Positions 28,188-36,383 of a DNA stretch of 64,000 nt are shown one piece after another; the stretch's first letter is position 1, and each line of letters opens with the position of its first letter. The notes under the pieces are model-generated. The model made no database searches, was not told the DNA's origin, and was given only the letters and a program-made list of their open reading frames with translations. The position numbers and the translations under genes were made by a program. Source of the stretch: Flavobacteriales bacterium (lineage in GTDB: Bacteria > Bacteroidota > Bacteroidia > Flavobacteriales > Flavobacteriaceae); the NCBI GenBank assembly GCA_017303755.1, contig JAFLBS010000007.1, forward strand, positions 156,470-220,469. Reading direction: 5' to 3'.

Positions 28188-29591
28188 ATGAGTTCATTTG
28201 ACGTAGTCATTATAGGTTCGGGTCCGGGCGGATATGTTTCTGCTATTCGTTGTGCCCAATTAGGTTTTAAAACAGCTATTATCGAGAAATATTCAACATT
28301 AGGAGGAACGTGTCTTAACGTAGGTTGTATTCCTTCTAAAGCATTGTTGGCTTCTTCGCATCATTATGAAGAATTACAACATTTTGCTGATCACGGAATA
28401 GAAGTTTCGGGTAAAGTAAAAGTGAATTTAACCAAAATGATTGAACGCAAGCAAGCCGTTGTTGATCAAACTTCGGGTGGTGTTAAGTTTTTAATGGACA
28501 AAAATAAAGTTACTGTTTTTGAAGGTTTAGGTTCGTTTGTAGATGCTACTCATGTGGCAATTACCAAAGCAGACGGAACTTCTGAAACCATCGAAGCTAA
28601 AAACATCATTATCGCTACAGGTTCAAAACCATCTAATTTGCCTTTTATTACTTTAGATAAAGAAAGAATCATCACTTCGACTGAAGCCTTAAAATTGCCT
28701 GAAGTTCCGAAACATCTTATCATAATTGGTGGTGGCGTAATCGGAATTGAATTAGGTCAAGTGTATTTGCGTTTGGGTGCAGAAGTTTCTGTAGTTGAAT
28801 TCATGGACAGAATCATTCCAGGAATGGATGGAGCTTTGTCTAAAGAATTGACTAAAGTGTTGAAAAAACAAGGAATGAAATTCTATACTTCTCACAAAGT
28901 GCAATCAGTAGATAGAAAAGGAAAAACAGTTACCGTAAAAGCTGAAAATGCAAAAGGTGAAATCATTTCGTTAGAAGGTGATTATTCTTTGGTTGCTGTT
29001 GGTCGTCGTCCGTACACTGAAGGTTTGAATGCTGAAAAAGCAGGAGTGAAGTTAACCGAAAGAGGTCAAATTGAAGTAAATGATCATTTGCAAACCAATA
29101 TTCCAAACATTTATGCGATTGGAGATGTTGTTCGTGGAGCAATGTTAGCACACAAAGCGGAAGAAGAAGGTGTTTTGGTAGCCGAAATTTTAGCGGGACA
29201 AAAACCTCATATCGATTATAACCTAATTCCAGGTGTAGTTTATACTTGGCCGGAAGTTGCTGCTGTTGGTAAAACCGAAGAACAATTAAAAGAAGCTGGT
29301 GTTGCCTACAAAGCAGGAAGTTTTCCTTTTAAAGCATTAGGAAGAGCTCGTGCTGGTGGCGATACTGATGGTTTTGTGAAAATCTTAGCTGATGCAACGA
29401 CTGATGAAGTGTTAGGCGTTCACATGATTGGCGCTCGTTGTGCCGATTTAATTGCAGAAGCAGTTACAGCAATGGAATTCAGAGCTTCGGCCGAAGACAT
29501 TTCTAGAATGAGTCACGCGCACCCAACATTTGCGGAAGCGATAAAAGAAGCTGCATTAGCCGCAACGGACAATAGAGCGTTACACGTTTAA
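28188..29591 (+). CDS. lpdA: Dihydrolipoyl dehydrogenase (E3)
   Basis: FAD enzyme that re-oxidises lipoyl groups in the pyruvate, 2-oxoglutarate or branched-chain dehydrogenase complexes. 467 residues. FAD-binding GxGxxG at 10-15, redox disulfide C42-C47 in GGTCLNVGCIPSKALL, NAD-binding GGGVIGIELG in the middle, second FAD motif AIGDVVRGAMLAHKAEEEG, and the C-terminal HAHPTFAEAIKEAA with the catalytic His-Glu pair. No E1 or E2 gene is next to it, so it probably serves several complexes. Followed by a strong terminator. Confidence 0.97.
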   Translation: MSSFDVVIIGSGPGGYVSAIRCAQLGFKTAIIEKYSTLGGTCLNVGCIPSKALLASSHHYEELQHFADHGIEVSGKVKVNLTKMIERKQAVVDQTSGGVKFLMDKNKVTVFEGLGSFVDATHVAITKADGTSETIEAKNIIIATGSKPSNLPFITLDKERIITSTEALKLPEVPKHLIIIGGGVIGIELGQVYLRLGAEVSVVEFMDRIIPGMDGALSKELTKVLKKQGMKFYTSHKVQSVDRKGKTVTVKAENAKGEIISLEGDYSLVAVGRRPYTEGLNAEKAGVKLTERGQIEVNDHLQTNIPNIYAIGDVVRGAMLAHKAEEEGVLVAEILAGQKPHIDYNLIPGVVYTWPEVAAVGKTEEQLKEAGVAYKAGSFPFKALGRARAGGDTDGFVKILADATTDEVLGVHMIGARCADLIAEAVTAMEFRASAEDISRMSHAHPTFAEAIKEAALAATDNRALHV

Positions 29592-29608
29592 TCAAAATTT
29601 AAGTATAA

Positions 29609-29646
29609 AAAAAACGTCCTATTCATTTGAACAGGACGTTTTTTTA
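29609..29646. terminator. Bidirectional terminator after lpd
   Basis: ACGTCCTATTCA and TGAACAGGACGT form a stem with A-run before and T-run after. It lies between the lpd stop and the stop of the convergent lipoprotein gene, whose last codons it touches. Confidence 0.85.
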
Positions 29647-30036
29647 TTTCATAATGAATCCTTTCGGCGCTTTTAGTTTTCCTTTATCGTACATGTTGAT
29701 GTACAATAAAACGGTATCATTTTTTCCAGCATACCATACATTATACATATCCAACAAACCAATTCCTAATGGACTATTGCTCGTTTTGAAATCACAACAA
29801 CTTCCTTTTCTTTTAAAAAATACGGGTTCGCCGTTGGGTCCAGTAAGCGAATTCAAATAATCGCGTTCGTTTTTCGGACCTTGCTCAAATCCGCCAACTT
29901 TTATAGCGTTTTTTTCACTGTAGCCATAGGTTTCATCCACAGAATTAGTCGAAGAATCACCAGATGAATTTCCCTTTGTAGAAGAGCATCCAATAATTAA
30001 TAGTGAAATTATAAATGTATAAAGGATTTTTTTCAT
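29644..30036 (-). CDS. Small lipoprotein, Flavobacteriaceae-type, unknown function
   Basis: 130 residues; lipoprotein signal MKKILYTFIISLLIIGCSS with Cys 17 acylated. A Ser/Asn/Gly-rich linker (to about 33) precedes a compact domain with YGYSEKNAIKVGG, GPNGEPVFFKRKGSCCDF and LLYINMYDKGKLKAPKGF. The SCC pair could bind metal or form a disulfide. I recall such short proteins labelled 2-dehydro-3-deoxyphosphooctonate aldolase in databases; this sequence has no TIM barrel, so that label would be wrong. Eight bases downstream of a DoxX-type gene. Confidence 0.78.
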   Translation of the reverse strand: MKKILYTFIISLLIIGCSSTKGNSSGDSSTNSVDETYGYSEKNAIKVGGFEQGPKNERDYLNSLTGPNGEPVFFKRKGSCCDFKTSNSPLGIGLLDMYNVWYAGKNDTVLLYINMYDKGKLKAPKGFIMK

Positions 30037-30044
30037 CGTTTAAA

Positions 30045-30419
30045 TTATGGAGTGAATAAATGTTTGTAACTGCTCCAGTTGGCGTAAATCAGAAATAGAT
30101 TAGCAACTAAAATTCCTGCTGCCATCGGAATATCCGTTTTTGATACTACGGCATGAATCAAAAAGATATTCACCGAAATAGGCAATAAAACAATCAAAGC
30201 TAAACGAATAAACTTACCGCTCACAATAGCCAATCCACAGATTAGTTCAATGACTTTTGCTAATGGGAATAGGTATTTCATTGCCGTAAAACCTGTCATC
30301 ATAGCTAACATATCTCCTTCAAAAACGGGTTTGTCACCTAAATCAAGGAAATAACCTATCGATGCAAAAAGCATCATTCCGCCCAGCAGAATCCTCACAA
30401 TAATAGTTGCAATTTTCAT
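30045..30419 (-). CDS. DoxX-family small membrane protein
   Basis: 124 residues, four hydrophobic segments (about 4-22, 47-65, 70-90, 97-115), the DoxX layout. The first segment carries RILLGGMMLFASIGYF, and the second LFPLAKVIELICGLAIVSGKF resembles the PxxEExxGxxLxxG signature of the family. DoxX proteins have been tied to thiol stress and to carotenoid or quinone systems; no specific role can be assigned here. It precedes and is likely co-transcribed with the small lipoprotein gene. Confidence 0.8.
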   Translation of the reverse strand: MKIATIIVRILLGGMMLFASIGYFLDLGDKPVFEGDMLAMMTGFTAMKYLFPLAKVIELICGLAIVSGKFIRLALIVLLPISVNIFLIHAVVSKTDIPMAAGILVANLFLIYANWSSYKHLFTP

Positions 30420-30526
30420 AGTAAATAAATTTTATTGGTTAGTATATCAAAGTTAAAGTTTTATTTGTTAAAAAACGAACCCAAAAGATTGGCTTATTAA
30501 CAGAGTTTTCAAATCTATTTTTATTG

Positions 30527-30534
30527 TATTTTTG
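30527..30534 (+). promoter_or_regulatory. -7 promoter box for pabB
   Basis: TATTTTTG matches TAnnTTTG and ends 19 bases before the TTG start at 30554. No clear -33 TTG at the right distance. Confidence 0.45.
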
Positions 30535-30553
30535 AAGCCAAATTGATTGCTAC

Positions 30554-31840
30554 TTGAGAACCATCATTTCTAAGAATATTACGTATCCCAAACAATTAAA
30601 GCAACAACTTTTGTTGTGGTCGAATCAGTTTCGTGAAGCGATTGTTTTGGATTCAAATGAGTATGATCAGCAGTATTCTAATTACGATTGTATTGTTGCG
30701 GTTGACGCTTTTACTTCAATTACCACTGATTTCATCAATGCTTTTGACGATCTTCACCAATATCAATCGCAAACCAAAGATTGGTTGTTTGGTTATTTGT
30801 CGTACGATTTAAAAAACGACATTGAAGTTTTGAAATCTAAGAATTTTGACGGTCTGCAATTCCCAGATTTGTTCTTTTTTCAACCCAAAAAATTATTTCT
30901 TTTAAAAGATAACCAAGTCGAAATTCTGTATTTGAATTTTTGTGCTGACGAGATTGAATCTGATTTTGAAGAAATTTTAAAAATAGAAATTAGCGCCTTT
31001 GCGTCTTTGCGAGAGATCAATATTCAACAACGAATTTCAAAAAAAAATTATCTTTCTAAAGTAACCAAAATGCTCAATCACATTCACTTGGGTGATATTT
31101 ATGAAGCCAATTTCTGTATGGAATTTTATGCCGAAAACGCACTTATTCACCCATTGGAAACCTATCAAAAGTTGAATGCTATTTCAGAACCACCATTTGC
31201 CACTTATTTCAAAAATAATAAACAGTTTTTGATTTGCGCTTCACCTGAACGCTATTTGAAAAAAGAATCTAATAAAGTGATTTCCCAACCCATAAAAGGA
31301 ACAGCCAAACGCGTTTTTGATATTGAAATGGATAATTGGTCTAAAAGCGAATTAGAATCCAACCCAAAAGAACGTTCAGAAAACATCATGATCGTCGATT
31401 TGGTACGTAATGATTTGTCGAAAACGGCTACCAAAGGTTCGGTTGAAGTAGAAGAGTTGTGTGGAATTTACACCTTCAAACAAGTGCATCAAATGATTTC
31501 TACCGTAGTTTCAAAAGTGGAGCACACCACTTCTCCCACAGAAATCATCAAAACTACTTTCCCAATGGGAAGTATGACAGGCGCACCCAAAATTTCGGCC
31601 ATGAACATCATTGAAAATTTAGAAGAAACCAAACGTGGTTTATACAGCGGCGCTGTGGGTTATTTTACTCCTAATGGCGATTTCGATTTCAATGTGGTCA
31701 TCCGAAGCATACTTTATAATGCTCAAAACAACTATTTGTCTTTTTCTGTGGGAAGTGCCATTACGTCATTATCCATTCCAGAAAATGAATATGAAGAATG
31801 CTTGCTCAAAGCAAAAGCGATGTTTGAAGTATTAACTTAA
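30554..31840 (+). CDS. pabB: Aminodeoxychorismate synthase component I / anthranilate synthase I family
   Basis: Chorismate-utilising enzyme; converts chorismate and ammonia to 4-amino-4-deoxychorismate for folate. 428 residues. Conserved motifs of the chorismate-binding domain: IHLGDIYEANFCMEF, PERYLKK, SQPIKGTAKR, IMIVDLVRNDLSKTA, FPMGSMTGAPKISAMNIIEN, GAVGYFTPNGDFDFNVVIRS. It is shorter than TrpE and has the PIKGTxxR form usual in PabB. There is no ATG near the N-terminus; TTG at 30554 is the best start because a -7 box ends just upstream. No glutamine amidotransferase partner is in the window. Confidence 0.9.
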   Translation: MRTIISKNITYPKQLKQQLLLWSNQFREAIVLDSNEYDQQYSNYDCIVAVDAFTSITTDFINAFDDLHQYQSQTKDWLFGYLSYDLKNDIEVLKSKNFDGLQFPDLFFFQPKKLFLLKDNQVEILYLNFCADEIESDFEEILKIEISAFASLREINIQQRISKKNYLSKVTKMLNHIHLGDIYEANFCMEFYAENALIHPLETYQKLNAISEPPFATYFKNNKQFLICASPERYLKKESNKVISQPIKGTAKRVFDIEMDNWSKSELESNPKERSENIMIVDLVRNDLSKTATKGSVEVEELCGIYTFKQVHQMISTVVSKVEHTTSPTEIIKTTFPMGSMTGAPKISAMNIIENLEETKRGLYSGAVGYFTPNGDFDFNVVIRSILYNAQNNYLSFSVGSAITSLSIPENEYEECLLKAKAMFEVLT

Positions 31841-31868
31841 ATTTAAATCAAAGTTATTTTGTAAAAAG

Positions 31869-31876
31869 TATTTTTG
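31869..31876 (+). promoter_or_regulatory. -7 promoter box for the ECF sigma gene
   Basis: TATTTTTG fits TAnnTTTG and ends 20 bases before the ATG at 31897. Confidence 0.45.
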
Positions 31877-31896
31877 GCAAAAATCAATCAATTACT

Positions 31897-32430
31897 ATGG
31901 ATGTTTTAGAGGATTTGAAAGGCGAAAATAACGGAGCTTTTGGTGAATTGTATAAAAAATACTTTTATATGGTGAATCGTTTTGTAACCAATAATAATGG
32001 TAATACTAATGATGCGGAAGATATTTTTCAAGATGCTATGATTGTATTGTTAGAAAAATTACGACACGATAATTTTGAACTTACAGCTTCTTTAAAGACC
32101 TATATTATGGCAATCAGTAAAAATATTTGGTTGAAGAAGTTGAGAAAAAATTACACTGAAGTTGATTTTACAGAGCAAAACTCAAATGCTTTTTTCGAGG
32201 AAATAGATTCCGCCATCGAAAGCGAAAAAAACTACTTTGACAAACTTCAAAATTACATTCATAAAATTACTAAACATTGTCAAGGACTCATACACGATAT
32301 GTTTTTTAAAGAAAAATCAATTGAACAAATTCAAATTGAGTACGGTTATTCTACCATTCATAATGCTCAAAATCAGAAACATAAATGTGTTGAGCAAATT
32401 CGAAAAGTAAAGGAACAAGATAAAAATTAA
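31897..32430 (+). CDS. ECF-type RNA polymerase sigma factor
   Basis: 177 residues. Region 2 is at about 12-80 (FGELYKKYFYMVNRFVTNN... DAEDIFQDAMIVLLEKL ... LKTYIMAISKNIWLKKLRKN) with the DAEDIFQDA helix that melts and reads -10 DNA. Region 4 is at about 112-170 (IHKITKHCQGLIHDMFFKEKSIEQIQIEYGYSTIHNAQNQKHKCVEQI), with a helix-turn-helix that is less canonical than usual. No anti-sigma gene follows; the next gene encodes a secreted thioredoxin-like protein. Its inducing signal is unknown. Confidence 0.9.
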   Translation: MDVLEDLKGENNGAFGELYKKYFYMVNRFVTNNNGNTNDAEDIFQDAMIVLLEKLRHDNFELTASLKTYIMAISKNIWLKKLRKNYTEVDFTEQNSNAFFEEIDSAIESEKNYFDKLQNYIHKITKHCQGLIHDMFFKEKSIEQIQIEYGYSTIHNAQNQKHKCVEQIRKVKEQDKN

Positions 32431-32502
32431 ATTTTTTTCAATTTGTTGGGTGATTTTAATAACTAAATGGTATTAATAGATATAACTTTAAATTTTTATA
32501 CC

Positions 32503-32889
32503 ATGAAAACAATCAAAAAAATCGTTCTCGTTGTTGCCATCTTATTTGCAACACAAATTTTTGCTCAAAGTAATGCTAATGTTTATGCTGTTGTAAGTAA
32601 GGCAAGTTGGTGTCCGACTTGCGTGAAAAACGAAGCGCGTGTTGCCTCAGAAGTGCTTTCAAAAGTGGATGGAAGCAAAGTGACCATTTTAGTCAATGAT
32701 TTGTCCAACAAAGATACCAAATCAGCTTCGGCAGCAACATTGAAAGAAAAAGGCTTAGACAAAATCAATTTGAAATCTACTGGAGTTATTTCGTTCATTG
32801 ACGCAAAAACCAAGAAAGTAATTTCGACTATTTCTGTTTCAAAATCGTCTGAAGCTATTTTAGAGGAATTCAATAAATTATCGATTTAA
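32503..32889 (+). CDS. Secreted thioredoxin-like protein with CPTC motif
   Basis: 128 residues from the ATG at 32503 (signal peptide MKTIKKIVLVVAILFATQIFA, cleaved before Gln). The mature protein starts with a strand, then KASWCPTCVKNEARVASEVLSK (CxxC) and a thioredoxin-like remainder with a STGVISFIDAKTKK segment. A CPTC site in the periplasm suggests reductase or metallo-chaperone use. It follows an ECF sigma gene by about 70 bases and may be under its control. A DsbD-type electron donor is encoded 1.4 kb downstream. Confidence 0.82.
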   Translation: MKTIKKIVLVVAILFATQIFAQSNANVYAVVSKASWCPTCVKNEARVASEVLSKVDGSKVTILVNDLSNKDTKSASAATLKEKGLDKINLKSTGVISFIDAKTKKVISTISVSKSSEAILEEFNKLSI

Positions 32890-32903
32890 ATCGAATTGAT
32901 GAT

Positions 32904-32936
32904 AAAAGTTTGGCGTAATCATTATACCAAACTTTT
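32904..32936 (+). terminator. Probable terminator after the thioredoxin-like gene
   Basis: AAAAGTTTGG (32904-32913) and CCAAACTTTT (32927-32936) form a 10-bp stem with a 13-base loop, followed by the T-rich ATTATTCTTATTTTA. Confidence 0.65.
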
Positions 32937-32968
32937 ATTATTCTTATTTTAGCATTTTATAAATAAAA

Positions 32969-34276
32969 ATGCTAGAAAAATTTACCCAACACATTCAAAC
33001 TCACTTTCCGTTTTTAGCTAAATGCAGGTTTTACATTGCCGTAAGCGGCGGAATTGATAGTATGGTTTTGGTTCATTTATTCCAACATTTTCGCTATGAG
33101 TTTGGTCTGTTGCATTGCAATTTTAAATTGCGTGGCGATGAAAGTGACGCCGATATGAGATTCATCCATGATTATGCCGAAGCCAATAATTTAAATCTCA
33201 GAATTGGCTTTTTCGAAACAGCTGAAATTGCAAAACAAAACAAATTATCCATTCAGGAAGCGGCGAGACTACTTCGTTACGATTGGTTTTACGAACAAAT
33301 GGAAGAAATGAATGCTGATTTTGTTGCAACGGCACATCACCAAGATGATAATTTGGAAACGTTTCTGATTAATCTTTCACGCGGAACGGGTTTGGATGGA
33401 TTAACCGGAATTCCAGCAATAAATGATAAGATTATTCGACCATTACTGCCTTTTTCAAGAGAAGAAATTGCACAATATGCGTTGGATAATCATTTAAAAT
33501 GGCGTGAAGATAGTAGTAATGAAAGTGATAAATATGTACGAAATAAGATTCGTCATCACTTAGTTCCGATTTTAAAAGAACTCAATCAAAGTTTCTTAGA
33601 ATCATTTCAAAAAACTCAAGAACATTTGAAAGAGGTTCAGTCGTTGGCCAACGATGCCGAGTACATCATGTACCAAGAAGTTGCTACAGAGAAAGAAGAC
33701 GGAAGCGTTCATTTTAATTTGGATAAATTACTACAATTGCCCAATTATAAAGGGTATTTGTACCAATGGTTAAAGCAATTCGGATTTACAGCGTGGAATG
33801 ATATATACGATTTAGTGACGGCTCAAACTGGAAAACAAGTTTTTTCAGATGAATTTGTGGTATTGAAAAACCGTAATTTTTTGATTTTATTTCGAAAAAC
33901 AACTGCAAACGACGCTTTTTTTTTGATTGATAAAGAAGTCAATCAAGTTAATATTCCCTTAAAATTGTCGTTTTGTAATGTAAGTGACATTTCAATATCT
34001 GACAGTAATTGTATATTTGTCGATGAAGATTTGATTGAGTTTCCGCTCACTCTTAGAAAATGGAACGAAGGCGATGCTTTTTATCCGTTTGGAATGAAAG
34101 GAAAAAAGAAGCTCAGCAAGTTTTTTAAAGACGAAAAAATGTCGTTGATAGATAAATCCAATTGTTGGATTTTGTGCTCAAATGAAGAAATCATTTGGGT
34201 TATTGGTCATCGGGCAGACAATCGTTTTAAAGTAAACACAAACACAACTAAAATTTTAAAAATAACGCTTCATTAA
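32969..34276 (+). CDS. tilS: tRNA(Ile)-lysidine synthase TilS
   Basis: Adds lysine to C34 of the CAU-anticodon tRNA(Ile), changing AUG reading to AUA; essential. 435 residues. PP-loop SGGIDS at 26-31, HHQDDNLETFLINLSRGTGLDGLTG (the TilS signature), and the RxxxDxSN-like WREDSSNESDKYVRNKIRHHLVP. The C-terminal domain with FPLTLRKWNEGDAFYPFGMKGKKKLSKFFKDEKM is also present. Its stop directly abuts the ATG of the DsbD-like gene. Confidence 0.97.
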   Translation: MLEKFTQHIQTHFPFLAKCRFYIAVSGGIDSMVLVHLFQHFRYEFGLLHCNFKLRGDESDADMRFIHDYAEANNLNLRIGFFETAEIAKQNKLSIQEAARLLRYDWFYEQMEEMNADFVATAHHQDDNLETFLINLSRGTGLDGLTGIPAINDKIIRPLLPFSREEIAQYALDNHLKWREDSSNESDKYVRNKIRHHLVPILKELNQSFLESFQKTQEHLKEVQSLANDAEYIMYQEVATEKEDGSVHFNLDKLLQLPNYKGYLYQWLKQFGFTAWNDIYDLVTAQTGKQVFSDEFVVLKNRNFLILFRKTTANDAFFLIDKEVNQVNIPLKLSFCNVSDISISDSNCIFVDEDLIEFPLTLRKWNEGDAFYPFGMKGKKKLSKFFKDEKMSLIDKSNCWILCSNEEIIWVIGHRADNRFKVNTNTTKILKITLH

Positions 34277-36280
34277 ATGAGAAAATTAATTTTCAGCTTA
34301 TTCGCTTTTTTGGTGCTTACCAATGTAAATGCACAAGTCTTAGATCCAGTTAAATGGAAAACTCGAGTAGAGAAAAAATCAGATACCGAATTGGTATTGA
34401 TAATGGATGCAAAAATTGATAACGGTTGGCACTTTTATTCCCAATATACTCCAGATGGTGGTGCACTTCCTGCGGTTTTTACTTTTAAAGATACTAAAGG
34501 AAATTACCAGTTAGTAGGTAAAACTTCGGAAGGTAAATACGAAAAACATTTCAATGATATTTTTGAAGTAGACGAGTACTTTTTTACCAAATCAGCGCAG
34601 TTCAAACAAACGATTAAGGTGTTGAATCCGAAGCTTAAAACAATCAAAGCTACTTTAGAAGGACAAACCTGTATTGACGGAAAATGCATTCAAGAGGAAG
34701 AGAATTTTGCCTTTGAATTACCCGAGATGAAAGTTGAGGAAACTCAGGCTGTTGTTGAAGATACAGCAAAAACAACTGCTACTCCAACTGATACAGTAAC
34801 TGAAAATAAGGAAGATGTTACTCCTGCTAAATCGACAGTTGCCGAACCAACAAAAAAAGAGGAGAAAAAAGGATTATGGACGATTTTCTTTTTGGCATTT
34901 TTGGGCGGATTTGCAGCATTACTCACACCGTGTGTATTTCCAATGATTCCAATGACGGTGTCTTTTTTTACTAAACAAAGTAAAACAAAAGCAGAAGGAA
35001 AAAAGAATGCTATCATTTACGGAATCTCTATCATACTAATTTATGTGATTTTAGGTTCATTAGTTACTGCAATTTTTGGAGCTGATGCATTGAATGCCTT
35101 GTCTACCAATGTTTGGTTTAATATTATTTTCTTCGTTTTATTGGTTGTTTTTGCGGCTTCTTTTTTAGGTGCTTTCGAAATAGTTTTACCCAATTCGTGG
35201 GCAAATAAAGTCGATCGACAAGCTGATAGAGGCGGTTTTATAGGAATCTTATTCATGGCTTTGGCGTTAGCGATTGTCTCATTTTCGTGTACAGGCCCAA
35301 TTGTTGGAACTTTGTTAGTTGAATCAGCATCAAAAGGTGGATTGGCTCCACTTATTGGAATGTTAGGCTTTTCATCCGCTTTAGCGTTGCCTTTTATGTT
35401 ATTTGCTATGTTTCCGGGTTGGATGAACTCTTTACCAAAATCGGGTGGTTGGTTGAATACAGTTAAAGTATCACTTGGGTTTTTAGAATTAGCTTTAGCA
35501 TTTAAGTTTTTATCAAATGCCGATTTAGTATCTCAAACGCATTATTTAGAAAGAGAATTGTTTTTAGCTATTTGGATTGCCATTTTTGGAACTTGGGCAA
35601 TTTACTTGTACGGAAAACTTACTTTGCCTCATGATAATGCATTGACTCACCTATCAGTTGGACGATTATTTCTCGCTTTGTTAGTGTCAATTTTTACTAT
35701 TTATATGATTCCGGGTTTATGGGGAGCACCTCTAAAAATTATTTCAGGTTTTCCGCCACCAATGACCTACAGTGAAAGTCCGAATGGAGTAGGTGGATCG
35801 TCGTCTGGTAATGCAGCTCAATTACCCGAACATGCTCATTTTGGACCACACGGAGTTATCGCTTTTGATGATTATGAATACGGAGTTGCCTATGCAAAGA
35901 AAGTGGGTAAACCTATTTTACTTGATTTTACAGGTGATGCTTGTGTAAATTGTCGTAAAATGGAAGATTTTGTTTGGTCTACTAATGAAATTTTACCTAC
36001 ATTAAAAGATAAGGTGGTTTTAATTTCGCTCTATGTTGATCGTAAAATTCCGTTGCCAAAAGATAAACAATATGTATCTAAAGAAACTGGAAAAGAAATC
36101 GTGACCATCGGAAATAAATGGAGCGATATGCAAATTACTCGTTACAAAAATAATGCACAACCTTATTATATTGTACTTGATTCCGAAGGAAAAGATTTGA
36201 ACTCACCAGTTGGATATACACCCGACGTTGCTGAATATAAAAAATGGTTAGAAGACGGAATTTCCAAGTTTAAAAAATAA
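34277..36280 (+). CDS. dsbD: DsbD-like thiol:disulfide interchange protein
   Basis: Carries electrons from cytoplasmic thioredoxin across the inner membrane to periplasmic thiol proteins. 667 residues. Signal peptide MRKLIFSLFAFLVLTNVNA; N-terminal periplasmic DsbC-like domain (about 25-150) with C-x-x-x-C in GQTCIDGKCIQEE; a Thr/Val/Glu-rich linker (about 155-198); eight hydrophobic segments (about 200-480) with the redox cysteines of LTPCVFPMIPMTV and SFSCTGPIVG; C-terminal thioredoxin domain (about 535-667) with CVNC in FTGDACVNCRKMEDF. This three-part order is that of DsbD. It follows tilS without a gap and ends at a terminator. Confidence 0.94.
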   Translation: MRKLIFSLFAFLVLTNVNAQVLDPVKWKTRVEKKSDTELVLIMDAKIDNGWHFYSQYTPDGGALPAVFTFKDTKGNYQLVGKTSEGKYEKHFNDIFEVDEYFFTKSAQFKQTIKVLNPKLKTIKATLEGQTCIDGKCIQEEENFAFELPEMKVEETQAVVEDTAKTTATPTDTVTENKEDVTPAKSTVAEPTKKEEKKGLWTIFFLAFLGGFAALLTPCVFPMIPMTVSFFTKQSKTKAEGKKNAIIYGISIILIYVILGSLVTAIFGADALNALSTNVWFNIIFFVLLVVFAASFLGAFEIVLPNSWANKVDRQADRGGFIGILFMALALAIVSFSCTGPIVGTLLVESASKGGLAPLIGMLGFSSALALPFMLFAMFPGWMNSLPKSGGWLNTVKVSLGFLELALAFKFLSNADLVSQTHYLERELFLAIWIAIFGTWAIYLYGKLTLPHDNALTHLSVGRLFLALLVSIFTIYMIPGLWGAPLKIISGFPPPMTYSESPNGVGGSSSGNAAQLPEHAHFGPHGVIAFDDYEYGVAYAKKVGKPILLDFTGDACVNCRKMEDFVWSTNEILPTLKDKVVLISLYVDRKIPLPKDKQYVSKETGKEIVTIGNKWSDMQITRYKNNAQPYYIVLDSEGKDLNSPVGYTPDVAEYKKWLEDGISKFKK

Positions 36281-36298
36281 AATTTGTTTTTAGAATTT

Positions 36299-36327
36299 AA
36301 ACCGCAATGAGAGTTGCGGTTTTTTTA
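36299..36327 (+). terminator. Rho-independent terminator after dsbD
   Basis: AAACCGCAA (36299-36307) and TTGCGGTTT (36314-36322) form a stem with a six-base loop, followed by TTTTT. Starts 19 bases past the stop. Confidence 0.85.
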
Positions 36328-36341
36328 TTGTAAAACTTTTC

Positions 36342-36349
36342 TATATTTG
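36342..36349 (+). promoter_or_regulatory. -7 promoter box for comM
   Basis: TATATTTG fits TAnnTTTG; it gives a leader of about 28 bases before the ATG at 36384. Confidence 0.5.
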
Positions 36350-36383
36350 TAACAGTATTAGCCATTTAATTAAAGTATAAGCC

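Noticed and set aside
29644-30036. 2-dehydro-3-deoxyphosphooctonate aldolase
   Set aside because: The protein is a 130-residue lipoprotein without the aldolase barrel or its catalytic residues.
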